Shown here one piece after another: positions 14,468-22,600 of a stretch of 32,071 nt of DNA (the stretch's first letter is position 1; the number at the start of each line of letters is the position of its first letter). The notes beneath the pieces are model-generated. The model was not told the origin of the DNA, ran no database searches, and worked only from the letters and a program-made list of their open reading frames with translations. A program made the position numbers and the translations under genes. This DNA is from Flavonifractor plautii ATCC 29863. GTDB taxonomy: Bacteria > Bacillota > Clostridia > Oscillospirales > Oscillospiraceae. The stretch spans positions 1-32,071 of the forward strand of contig NZ_JH417792.1 of NCBI RefSeq assembly GCF_000239295.1, read 5' to 3'.

Positions 14468-15240
14468 GACTGTACACCCTCCTTCAGAAGTGGAATTTCT
14501 ACCCGGAAGGTGTGGCCGAACACGTTCCCCTCGAGCCACAAGTGCTCCGCATCTTCGGGGGGAAGCTGGGGCAGGATGATCCAGCGGTTGACTCCGGAGT
14601 GAAGGGAGGTGGCGGGGATGCACTCCCAGCCAGTATCGGCGACAAAGCGGTAGAACACATTGCCCGGCACGTTTTCCACAAAGTGCATCTTCAGGCGGGG
14701 GCTGCCGTTATCAGGCAACCAGCCGTCGGCCGGGTCGCAAGTTAGGTAGATCTCATAGGCGAACGGTTGCCCGGTCGAGCTCATGACACCGATGGTGTGG
14801 AAGTGGAGCCGCAGGCCGTCCACCTCTGCCCACTCGTCTATAGCCAGCGGGTATTCGTATCGCTCCTGGTAGTGCGCCCGGGTATCCTCAGGAGCAGCAC
14901 GCCGGGCAAGAACGGTTTTTGCGGAATCCAGCGACCAGAGGGCTAGGGCAAGGATGCAGACGACCAGAAGAAAGACCAATATTATGTTGGTGGCCGCCAC
15001 AGAGAGGCACAGCAGAGGCGGGTGAGCGCGGTCGAGCTGGCGGCCTAGTTCCTCCGGCTCACCCATGGCGGTCACGGCCTGGGCGGCGGCCTCCTCGGAA
15101 GACAGGCCCCGCGCCTCCAGAGCAGCAGCGTGATCCTCCAGATGGGCGGTCAGCTCGGCAGAGACCGGCCCCCATGCCGCCTTCCAGCGGAGCATCTGAC
15201 ACACTTTCTGACAGAAGTCCTCAAATTGGAGATTTGCCAT
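14464..15240 (-). CDS. HAAS-domain membrane protein A3
   Basis: Predicted 258-aa protein. Residues about 5-75 form a HAAS/DUF1700-like helical domain (VSAELTAHLEDHAAALEARG, then AVTAMGEPEELGRQLDRAHP), a domain commonly encoded next to PadR regulators. One membrane helix follows at about 80-102 (ATNIILVFLLVVCILALAL). The rest is a beta-rich outside domain (HFHTIGVMSSTGQPFAYEIY ... WLEGNVFGHTFRVEIPLL). It is the third and most diverged A copy. It starts at ATG 15240, ten bases after the B2 stop. Function is not known. HAAS domains may bind PadR or hold it at the membrane, but that is inference. Confidence 0.75.
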   Translation of the reverse strand: MANLQFEDFCQKVCQMLRWKAAWGPVSAELTAHLEDHAAALEARGLSSEEAAAQAVTAMGEPEELGRQLDRAHPPLLCLSVAATNIILVFLLVVCILALALWSLDSAKTVLARRAAPEDTRAHYQERYEYPLAIDEWAEVDGLRLHFHTIGVMSSTGQPFAYEIYLTCDPADGWLPDNGSPRLKMHFVENVPGNVFYRFVADTGWECIPATSLHSGVNRWIILPQLPPEDAEHLWLEGNVFGHTFRVEIPLLKEGVQS

Positions 15241-15249
15241 GGAATCACC

Positions 15250-15891
15250 TCATTCCATTGGGGAGAAGTCATAGTTCGCCCAAAGGCTCGGCACGGGGGA
15301 CTCATACACCAGATTTCCGGCCGTATCATAACCCCGGAGGCGGATGGATTGAAAGGGATCGTCCACCGGCACCCAGGCCGAACCGTCACAGGGAAAGAGA
15401 AAGCAGTGTTCCACCGCCTCCCGCCGGAGGGTACGCAGCTGCTGCGGGGACGAGCTGGTTTCTGAGAAGCCCGCCACGTAGTCCAGCTCCATGGTCACAA
15501 TCTGCGGATCGCTGGAGAGCACACAGAGGAAGCTGTGAGCTATCCCGGCGTCCTCGAACAGAAGGGTTATGGGGAGCGCGTCGTCCGGCTGAACTGCGTT
15601 GAACCGGACGGGCTCCCAGAAGGGCCCCGCCCGCCGCAGGGTTCCCACGGCGTACCAGCCGTCCCACCGGAGGACGGCATAGGCGGTATCACGGTCTTCC
15701 GGGGGAGACGACCAGGCGACAACGCGGCCGCCCTCAAAAAAGTTTGCCTTTTGAAGCGCCCAGAGGGCCTGACTCCGGGTGAAGTAGGGGAAGCCCCAGG
15801 CCAAAAGCAACACCAGCGGGCACAGCAGCAGGAGGCAAACGTCCCGCAGGATGCGCTTTTTCCGCAGGGCGGGGGTGGGCAGGTTAGCCAT
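15250..15891 (-). CDS. Membrane protein B2 of the PadR operon
   Basis: Predicted 213-aa protein starting at ATG 15891, overlapping the A2 stop by 8 bases. It has a basic N-terminus (LRKKRILRD), one membrane helix at about residues 17-33 (VCLLLLCPLVLLLAWGF), and an outside domain with PYFTRSQALWALQKANFF, VLRWDGWYAVGTL, FLCVLSSDPQIVTMELDYV and YDTAGNLVYESPVPSLW. The last motif is nearly the same in B1 (YDADGKLLYESPYPARW), which shows a common origin. No known enzymatic motif was found. Probably exposed outside the cell membrane. Confidence 0.75.
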   Translation of the reverse strand: MANLPTPALRKKRILRDVCLLLLCPLVLLLAWGFPYFTRSQALWALQKANFFEGGRVVAWSSPPEDRDTAYAVLRWDGWYAVGTLRRAGPFWEPVRFNAVQPDDALPITLLFEDAGIAHSFLCVLSSDPQIVTMELDYVAGFSETSSSPQQLRTLRREAVEHCFLFPCDGSAWVPVDDPFQSIRLRGYDTAGNLVYESPVPSLWANYDFSPME

Positions 15892-16678
15892 GGGCTTTCT
15901 CCTCTCTCAGCGGAATGGTGAGGCGCGCTTCGACGGCGCCGAAGGGGTCGAGCAACAGGGTAATGGTCTCCGCCTTCAGATCGACCTGGCAGATAGAGAG
16001 CTCATAGTAGCGCACAGGGAGGGGGGAGGCGCCCGGAAGCGGCCCTCCGTGCAGGTAACGCCCGGTGAGAAACGGGCGGTTCTGGAACTGCGGATATTCG
16101 TTGCCCCGGTCATCCTCCGCGCGGAGCAGCGCCCCGGCGTTGGGGGGCGGAAGCCAGGGGTTGCGCCAGGAGACCCGGAGCAGACAGTCCAGCCGGAGGC
16201 CGGTATGGGTGTCCAGCAGAATCACGCGCTCCACGGAGAAGCGGTAGTCCGCCCCCTGGTACACCGCCTGGGGCTCCAGCTCTCCCGCCACCTGGGGAAA
16301 GCTCCTGTGCGTCTGAAGCCACTCCGCCTCCGCCTGGGAGGGGAGGCGGAGGGAGGAGGTGCTGTGCAGCAGAGAATAAGCTGCCGTCAGGATGGACAAA
16401 AGCAGGAGCGTCCAGACCGCCGCCCGGAACCAGATCTGGAACCACCCCAGGAAGGGGCTGTGGCTCTTGTCCAGCTCTTTTCCGATTTCCTCCGGATCGC
16501 CCATGGCGTCCACGGCCTGCTGGACGGCTACGTCGGAGGGAAAGCCCCGCGCCTCCAGGGCGGCGGCGTGATCCTCCAGATGGGCGGTGAGCTCCGCCGT
16601 GATGGCGGCGTGATCGGGGGAGAAGCGGACGTGCGCGCACACCCTGGAGCAGAAGCGGTCGACATGGTCGCGGTTCAC
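15884..16678 (-). CDS. HAAS-domain membrane protein A2
   Basis: Predicted 264-aa protein starting at ATG 16678, overlapping the B1 stop by 4 bases. The N-terminal HAAS-like domain reads RFSPDHAAITAELTAHLEDH and AVDAMGDPEEIGKELDKSHS. A membrane segment follows (GWFQIWFRAAVWTLLLLSIL, about residues 78-97), and then an outside domain with DYRFSVERVILLDTHTGLRL, LLRVSWRNPWLPPPN, and a final TITLLLDPFGAVEARLTIPL. A1 and A2 share almost the same sequence across the HAAS and membrane parts (GWLQIWF/GWFQIWF), so they are recent duplicates compared with A3. Confidence 0.78.
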   Translation of the reverse strand: MNRDHVDRFCSRVCAHVRFSPDHAAITAELTAHLEDHAAALEARGFPSDVAVQQAVDAMGDPEEIGKELDKSHSPFLGWFQIWFRAAVWTLLLLSILTAAYSLLHSTSSLRLPSQAEAEWLQTHRSFPQVAGELEPQAVYQGADYRFSVERVILLDTHTGLRLDCLLRVSWRNPWLPPPNAGALLRAEDDRGNEYPQFQNRPFLTGRYLHGGPLPGASPLPVRYYELSICQVDLKAETITLLLDPFGAVEARLTIPLREEKAHG

Positions 16679-17355
16679 GGAGTCACCACCTTCAAATGGG
16701 AGTCGAGGATCGGGTATTCCAACCAGCGGGCGGGATAGGGAGACTCGTAGAGCAGCTTTCCGTCCGCGTCATAGTACCGGACGCGGAAAACGGTGGAAGG
16801 CGTCTCATAAAAGAGGCGGGAATAGGCGTCCTCCAGAGAGAAGTAAAAGCACGAATCCTCCAGCGGCTCCTGACGGGCCATCTCCACGTGAACGTAAACT
16901 ACGGTGTCGATGATGGCGGATTTCACCAGATAGTCCAGTTCCACCGCGGCGATGTCCGGGTCGCTGGATACCACTACCAGCTCCGGACTGGTGCCGCCGA
17001 ACGTGGGGGAAGCCAGAATGGCCAGGGGGGCCTCGCCGTCCGGACAGGCCGCAGTCAGCGCGCCGGGGCGCCAGAACAGGCCGTCCCCCTCCACACTGCA
17101 CCAGGCGAACCAGTCCCCGTCGCGGACGATGTAGTACCGTAACGGGGGCATGCCCTCCTGCTGGGGGCTGAACCGGGCAATGACCTCCCCGGGGCCGAAG
17201 GCGTACCGCTCTTGGGTGGCGGCCAGAGCGCCCCGGGCAGTGAGAAAGGGAACGTCCAGCACCAGCAGCAACGCCGCCAGCAGGAGCGGCAGAAGGACGG
17301 CGCACACGGCCGTCCGGCGCTTCCGGCGGGCGGGGGTAGTGGGGCGCCTAGCCAT
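16675..17355 (-). CDS. Membrane protein B1 of the PadR operon
   Basis: Predicted 226-aa protein starting at ATG 17355, overlapping the A1 stop by 8 bases. It has a basic N-terminus (RRPTTPARRKRR), one membrane helix at about residues 16-35 (VCAVLLPLLLAALLLVLDVP), then an outside domain: FLTARGALAATQERYAFGPG, YYIVRDGDWFAWCSVEGDG, VVVSSDPDIAAVELDYLV, and YDADGKLLYESPYPARW near the end. The three B proteins align along their full length by these motifs. I recognise no named family and can assign no reaction. Confidence 0.75.
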   Translation of the reverse strand: MARRPTTPARRKRRTAVCAVLLPLLLAALLLVLDVPFLTARGALAATQERYAFGPGEVIARFSPQQEGMPPLRYYIVRDGDWFAWCSVEGDGLFWRPGALTAACPDGEAPLAILASPTFGGTSPELVVVSSDPDIAAVELDYLVKSAIIDTVVYVHVEMARQEPLEDSCFYFSLEDAYSRLFYETPSTVFRVRYYDADGKLLYESPYPARWLEYPILDSHLKVVTP

Positions 17356-18175
17356 AGAGACCGCCTCCTTCCAGAGGGATGGTCAGCCACAGCACATCCT
17401 CTCCATAGCGGTCAAAATGGAGGGTGATCTCGGTGGCCGCCGGGTCAATGTTGGATACTCCCATGTCGTAGTAAGTGGCGAAGGGATAGGCGGCGGAATA
17501 GTTCCCGGAGGACATGCCCATATACACGCGGAACGCGCCCTGGTCGCTCAAAGCCTGCTGTTCCTCCATGGAATAATAGTGGTTGCCCAGGTCGTCCTCC
17601 GCCCAGATCCCCTCCCGGAGTTGGGGCTCCTGCCGCCAGGGGTTGGGGTGGGCGATCCTCAGCAGATAGGACACCTTCTGGCCTCCCTCCCACTGCTCCA
17701 CCACTGCACGGGGGATGGAGAAGGCGTAGCCCCGCCACGTCCACGTCCCGTCCGGCGCGAAGTCGGCGGTCACATGCTCCCTGTCCGGCGGGCCCCAGCT
17801 GCGGAGCCGCTGGATGTCAGCGGCCTGATTGTGTACGCGCTCCGCCTGGGGCAGAGCCAGCACCAGCACCAAGGCCGCCAGAATACACACCGCCCGCACG
17901 AACCAGATCTGGAGCCACCCCAAGAGGGGATTGTGGATGGAGTCCAGCCAGCGGCCCAGCTCTTCCGGATTCCCCATGGCCTCCACCGCCCGGCGCTCCG
18001 CCTCCCACAGCGTCATGTCCGGGTGTATCTCCAGAATGGCGTCTTTATGGTCCTCCAAGTGAGCGGTGAGCTCCGCCGTGATGGCCTCGTGGTCCGGCCG
18101 GAAGCGGACGTACATGCATACGTGGTCGCAGAACTGGCTGATGGTGCGGTGGGGGGCCGCCGCCGGGGCGCTCAT
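17348..18175 (-). CDS. HAAS-domain membrane protein A1
   Basis: Predicted 275-aa protein. ATG 18175 was chosen because it overlaps the padR stop (ATGA); longer starts would run into padR. Residues about 10-95 are the HAAS-like domain (RFRPDHEAITAELTAHLEDH, then AVEAMGNPEELGRWLDSIHN), followed by a membrane segment (GWLQIWFVRAVCILAALVLV) and an outside beta-rich domain (YAFSIPRAVVEQWEGGQKVS, LLRIAHPNPWRQEPQ, TEITLHFDRYGEDVLWLTIP). The strong resemblance to A2 shows that the A-B pair was duplicated as a unit. Partner of PadR by layout. Confidence 0.78.
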   Translation of the reverse strand: MSAPAAAPHRTISQFCDHVCMYVRFRPDHEAITAELTAHLEDHKDAILEIHPDMTLWEAERRAVEAMGNPEELGRWLDSIHNPLLGWLQIWFVRAVCILAALVLVLALPQAERVHNQAADIQRLRSWGPPDREHVTADFAPDGTWTWRGYAFSIPRAVVEQWEGGQKVSYLLRIAHPNPWRQEPQLREGIWAEDDLGNHYYSMEEQQALSDQGAFRVYMGMSSGNYSAAYPFATYYDMGVSNIDPAATEITLHFDRYGEDVLWLTIPLEGGGLYG

Positions 18176-18519
18176 GCCAGAGCCGGACTGGTTCCGGCCA
18201 GAATGGCGTTGACGGTATGGGTAAATTCCACCCACTCCTCCTTCTTTTCGTCCAGCAGGCGCAGGCCCTTGCGGGTGATGCGGTAGTATTTCCGCATCCG
18301 GCCCGTGGGGGCCTCTTTTTCGTAGGACTTCACCGCTCCGTCCTTCTCCAGTGTGTGGAGGATGGGGTAGAGGGTGCCCTCCTTGAGCGTAAAGGTGTGG
18401 TCGCTCCGCGCCTCCAGCTCGGCGATCATCTCATAGCCATATTTGTCCCCGGAGGAGAGCAGGGAGAGTACCAGAAGGGTGGTGGAGCCGGAGAGCAGGT
18501 TCTTGTCCGCCTTTTTCAT
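18172..18519 (-). CDS. PadR family transcriptional regulator
   Basis: Predicted 115-aa winged-helix repressor starting at ATG 18519 after GGAGG. The core has LLVLSLLSSGDKYGYEMIAE, TFTLKEGTLYPILHTLEKDG and YRITRKGLRLLDEKKEEW, the classic PadR subfamily-2 pattern (the KEGTLYP turn is diagnostic). It has the short C-terminal helix for dimerisation. It overlaps A1 by four bases and heads a seven- or eight-gene operon. A perfect inverted repeat covers its own promoter, so self-repression is likely. The signal that releases it is not visible. Confidence 0.93.
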   Translation of the reverse strand: MKKADKNLLSGSTTLLVLSLLSSGDKYGYEMIAELEARSDHTFTLKEGTLYPILHTLEKDGAVKSYEKEAPTGRMRKYYRITRKGLRLLDEKKEEWVEFTHTVNAILAGTSPALA

Positions 18520-18541
18520 GGGAAGCCTCCTTATACGCAAA

Positions 18542-18586
18542 ATACCTCGGCGATCTAGGTGTATTTTACCTAGATCGCCGAGGTAT
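18542..18586. promoter_or_regulatory. Perfect 19-bp-arm inverted repeat over the padR promoter (likely operator)
   Basis: The arms ATACCTCGGCGATCTAGGT (18542-18560) and its exact reverse complement (18568-18586) are separated by GTATTTT. One arm fills the spacer between -35 and -10 and the other covers the start site and leader. Binding of a dimer pair there would block RNA polymerase. On the minus strand the structure ends with TTTTG, so the RNA could also form a terminator for read-through from the dehydrogenase gene. Confidence 0.8.
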
Positions 18587-18591
18587 GTCAA
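18563..18591 (-). promoter_or_regulatory. Consensus promoter of the padR operon
   Basis: On the minus strand TTGACA (18586-18591) is followed after exactly 17 bases by TAAAAT (18563-18568), an almost perfect sigma-A promoter. The -35 box lies six bases after the stop of the upstream dehydrogenase gene, so the PadR operon has its own start. Transcription should begin near 18556, inside the inverted repeat, about 37 bases before the padR start codon. Confidence 0.85.
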
Positions 18592-18597
18592 GGGGGG

Positions 18598-19557
18598 TCA
18601 GCGCACTTGATTGCGGAGCGTGCGGCCCTCCACATAGCGCCGCAGGTTGTCCAGGAAAATAGCCTTGATGCGCTCCAGCGTGGCCTCCATGTGGTTATAG
18701 CCCCCGGCGGTGTGGGGGGTGAGGAGGAGGCTGGGGGCCTCCCAGAGGGGGTGTCCCGGGGGCAGAGGTTCCGGATCGGTAACGTCCAGTCCCGCGCCCA
18801 GCAGGCGGCCGGAGCACAGCACCTCCGCCAGGGCGGTGCAGTCCACGGCGCTCCCACGGCCCGCGTTGAGCAGTACCGCGCCGGGCCTCATGGCCAGCAG
18901 CCGGGTCTTGCTTATCAGGCCCGCAGTCTCAGGGGTGTGGGGGAGGGCCAGGGCCACCACATCGGCCTGGGGGAGAAGGCCATCCAGCGCACCCAGACCG
19001 TAAATCTCGTCAAAGCCCTCTGCCGGGCAGCCCGCGCTCCGGCGCAGCCCAATAACCCGCTGTGCCCCCAGAGCGCGGACCAGCCGGGCAAAGTGGCGGC
19101 CGATATCGCCGGCACCGGCCACCAGCACGGTTTTGCCCGCTAGGGAGCCAACGGGTCCAAGATCCGCCCAGATATGGGCCCTCTGCTGGTCACAGTAGGC
19201 GGGCAGGCGCTTATAGATGGCCAGGAGCATGGCCAGCATGTGTTCAGACACGGCTGGGCCGTAGGCTCCCACGGCGGAGGTGAGGCGCACGCCCTCCGGC
19301 AGAACGCCGGGGACCAGATAGGGGTCCACCCCGGCGTTCCAGCTCTGCACCCATTTCAGGTTGGGAAAGGTCTTGAGCTGTTCGGGGGGGACATAGCCCA
19401 GCAGAATGGTGGTGCGCTCCCGCCACTCCTGGGGGATGCTGCTGGCTCCCCCGCGGTCATTGGTGGGGAGAAAGAGATGCTCAGACTCCGGCGCGGCGGC
19501 CTGAAAGGCCGCCTTCTGTGCGCCGGTGAGGGGGAGCAGGTGGAGAATGGTTTCCAT
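18598..19557 (-). CDS. D-isomer-specific 2-hydroxyacid dehydrogenase
   Basis: Predicted 319-aa NAD(P)-dependent oxidoreductase that interconverts 2-oxo acids and D-2-hydroxy acids. The Rossmann motif is VLVAGAGDIGRHFA in the middle. The catalytic set is present: R234 (NAGRGSAVD), E263 (DPEPLP) and H282 (TPHTAGG). Length is complete. The N-terminal half is more like the glyoxylate/hydroxypyruvate reductase group than like serine-pathway SerA, and there is no ACT domain. Substrate cannot be told from sequence. ATG 19557 follows AAGGAGG. It lies 72 bases downstream of pyruvate carboxylase on the same strand, with a terminator between and no clear promoter of its own. Confidence 0.85.
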   Translation of the reverse strand: METILHLLPLTGAQKAAFQAAAPESEHLFLPTNDRGGASSIPQEWRERTTILLGYVPPEQLKTFPNLKWVQSWNAGVDPYLVPGVLPEGVRLTSAVGAYGPAVSEHMLAMLLAIYKRLPAYCDQQRAHIWADLGPVGSLAGKTVLVAGAGDIGRHFARLVRALGAQRVIGLRRSAGCPAEGFDEIYGLGALDGLLPQADVVALALPHTPETAGLISKTRLLAMRPGAVLLNAGRGSAVDCTALAEVLCSGRLLGAGLDVTDPEPLPPGHPLWEAPSLLLTPHTAGGYNHMEATLERIKAIFLDNLRRYVEGRTLRNQVR

Positions 19558-19595
19558 GGTTTGGGCCTCCTTGAAAAAGCGGTTGCAGGCGGTGG

Positions 19596-19623
19596 AAAAG
19601 GGGCCGGTCGTCAGACCGGCCCC
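19596..19623 (-). terminator. Terminator or attenuator after pyruvate carboxylase
   Basis: On the minus strand GGGGCCGGTC, loop TGAC and GACCGGCCCC form a perfect 10-bp stem followed by TTTT. It starts six bases after the pyc stop. As no promoter is evident in the 38 bases before the dehydrogenase start, partial read-through may supply that gene. Confidence 0.8.
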
Positions 19624-19629
19624 CTGCGC

Positions 19630-22600
19630 TTACTTTATGGTGATGAGCAGCTCGCCGGCTTTGACAGAGCCGCCCTCTTTGATGAGCACCTGCTCCACGG
19701 TACCTGCCATGCGGGCCACCACGTTCGTCTCCATCTTCATGGCCTCAATGACGGCCAGCACCTGGTTCTCCTCCACCGCGTCTCCGAGCTTGACGCAGAT
19801 CTTGGACACCATGCCGGGGATGGAGGCCCCCGCCTGGCTCTTGTCGGAGGGATCGGCCAGCGTAACGTGCTTCACCTGTGCCTCGGCGTTCTTGTCGGGC
19901 ACCGCCACCTCGCGGCGCATGCCGTTGAGCTCGAAGTGGACGTTGCGGGTGCCGTCCTCGTTGAGATCGCCCAGCCCCAGGTATTTGATGACCAGGGTCT
20001 TGCCGTCCTCGATGTTGATCTTGTTGGTCTCGCCCAGGGCCATGCCGTTGAAGAACACATGGCTGCCCATGCGCATGATGTAGCCGTACTCCTGCCGGTG
20101 GCGGAAGAACTCCTCCACCACCTTGGGGTAGAGGCACCAGGAGATGATGTTCTGCTCCGACGCGCCGGGGTAGAACTTCTCCACCTCCCGCCGGGCGGCG
20201 GCGAAGTCGACGGGCTCCAGCAGCTCACCGGGGCGGCAGGTGATGGGCTCCTCACCCTTGAGCACCACCTTCTGCAAGTCCTCGGGGAAGCCCCAGGCGG
20301 GCTGGCCCATCATGCCCTTGAAGTAGCTCACCACGCTGTCGGGGAAGGTGAGGGCCTCTCCGCGCTCCACAATGTTCTCGGGGGTCAGCTCGTTCTGCAC
20401 CATGAAGATGGCCAGATCACCCACCATCTTGGAGGAGGGCGTCACCTTCACAATGTCGCCCAGCATGTGGTTGACCTTGACGTACATCTCCTTGACGTCC
20501 TCGAACTGGTGGCCCAGGCCCAGGCTCTCCACCTGGCTCTTGAGGTTGGTGTACTGGCCGCCAGGCATCTCGTAGCGGTAGATATCGGTGGAGGGGTTCT
20601 TGATGCCCGCCTCAAACTGGCTGTAGCGCAGGCGCACGTCCGCCCAGTAGTCGGAGAGGGTCTGGAGCTTTTCGGGGTCGAGTCCGGTGTCCCGCTCCTG
20701 GCCCTGGAGGGCGGTGACCACCGCGTTCAGGGAGGGCTGGCTGGTGGTGGAGGACATGGAGTCGATGGCGCAGTCCACAATATCCACCCCTGCCTCGGCG
20801 GCCATCAGATAGGCGGCCACCTGGTTGCCCGAGGTGTCGTGGGTGTGCAGGTGGATGGGTAGGCCCACCTCGTTTTTCAGGGCAGTGACCAGCTTCTTGG
20901 CCGCGTAGGGCTTGAGGAGGCCGGACATGTCCTTGATGCACAGCAGATGGGCGCCCCGCTTCTCCAGCTCCTTGGCCATGTCCACGTAGTATTTGAGGGT
21001 ATATTTATCCCGCTTGGGGTCGAGAATGTCACCGGTGTAGCACAGGGTGGCCTCGCACAGCTTGCCCTGCTGGAGCACCTCGTCTATGGCTATCTCCATG
21101 CCGGGAATCCAGTTCAGGGAGTCGAAGATACGGAATACGTCGATGCCGCTCCGGGCGGACTCCCGGATAAAGGCCCGGATGAGGTTGTCGGGGTAGTTGG
21201 TGTAGCCTACGGCGTTGGCCCCCCGCAGGAGCATCTGGAAGGGGATGTTGGGGATCTTCTCCCGCAGCAGGCGCAGCCGCTCCCAGGGGGACTCATGGAG
21301 GAAGCGGTAGGCCACGTCGAAGGTGGCGCCGCCCCACATCTCCAGGGAGAAGCAGTCGTTGAGGATCTCTGCCGTGCCCTCGGCGGCCTTGAGCATGTCG
21401 CGGGTGCGCACCCGGGTGGAGAGAAGGGACTGGTGGGCGTCCCGCATGGTGGTGTCGGTGATGAGCAGCTTCTTCTGTCCCAGCACCCAGTCCCGCACCG
21501 CCTCTGGCCCTTTCTCGTCCAAAAGCTGCTTGAGGCCGGTGCACTTGGGCGGGGTGTGCTCGTAGGGCGGGAAGCGGGGAATGTCGAACTGGGCCCGCTC
21601 GGCGGAGGGGTTATCGACCTGTATCTGGGCGATGTACTTGAGCAGCTTGGTGGCACGGTCGCGGCCCACGTCGATGTCGAAGAGCTCGGGAGTCTCGTCA
21701 ATGAACTTGGTGTGGCACGCCCCGGCCCGGAAGGTGGGGTGGGCCAGAATGTTGGTGACGAAGGGAATGTTGGTCTTGACGCCGCGGACATGCTCCTCGC
21801 TGATGGCCCGCATGGCCTTGCGGCACACCCCCTCGAAGGTGTTGTCCCAGGAGGTGACCTTGACCAGCAGGGAGTCGTAGTAGGGGGAGATCTCCGCGCC
21901 GGTGAAGGCGTTGCCGCCGTCCAGACGGACGCCGAAGCCGCCGCCGGAGCGGTAGGCGGTGATTTTGCCGGTGTCGGGGGCGAAGTTGTTGGCGGGGTCC
22001 TCGGTGGTCACCCGGCACTGGAGGGCGTAGCCGTTCATGTGCACCGCGTCCTGGCTGGGGATGCCGATCTCCGGGGTGGACAGGGGGTGGCCCTCGGCAA
22101 TGAGAATCTGGGCCCGTACCAGGTCTACGCCAGTGACCATCTCGGTGACGGTGTGCTCCACCTGGATGCGGGGGTTCATCTCGATAAAGTAGTGGTTGCC
22201 GCTCTTGTCCACCAGGAACTCCACCGTGCCGGCGGAGACGTAGCCCACATGCCTTGCCACCTTGACGGCGTCCTCGTACAGCTTCTGACGGGTGGCCTCC
22301 GGTACGGAGAAGGCGGGGGCGAACTCCACCACCTTCTGGTAGCGGCGCTGGAGGGAGCAGTCCCGCTCGAACAGGTGAACCACATTGCCGTGCTTGTCGC
22401 CCAGAATCTGCACCTCAATGTGCTTGGGCTCCACCAGGTACTTCTCGATGAAGATGTCCTCGTTGCCGAAGGCCTTCTTGGCCTCGCTCTTCACCAGGTT
22501 GAAGGCGGGGATGACCTCCTCCGGCTTGTCGCAGCGGCGCATGCCGCGGCCGCCGCCGCCGCCGGCCGCCTTGAGGATGATGGGGAAGCCGTATTCGACA

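Noticed and set aside
13285-18591. An anti-phage defence island next to the phage-particle operon
   Set aside because: None of the PadR-operon proteins has a nuclease, NTPase, TIR or other known effector motif. The layout fits regulation of membrane proteins instead.
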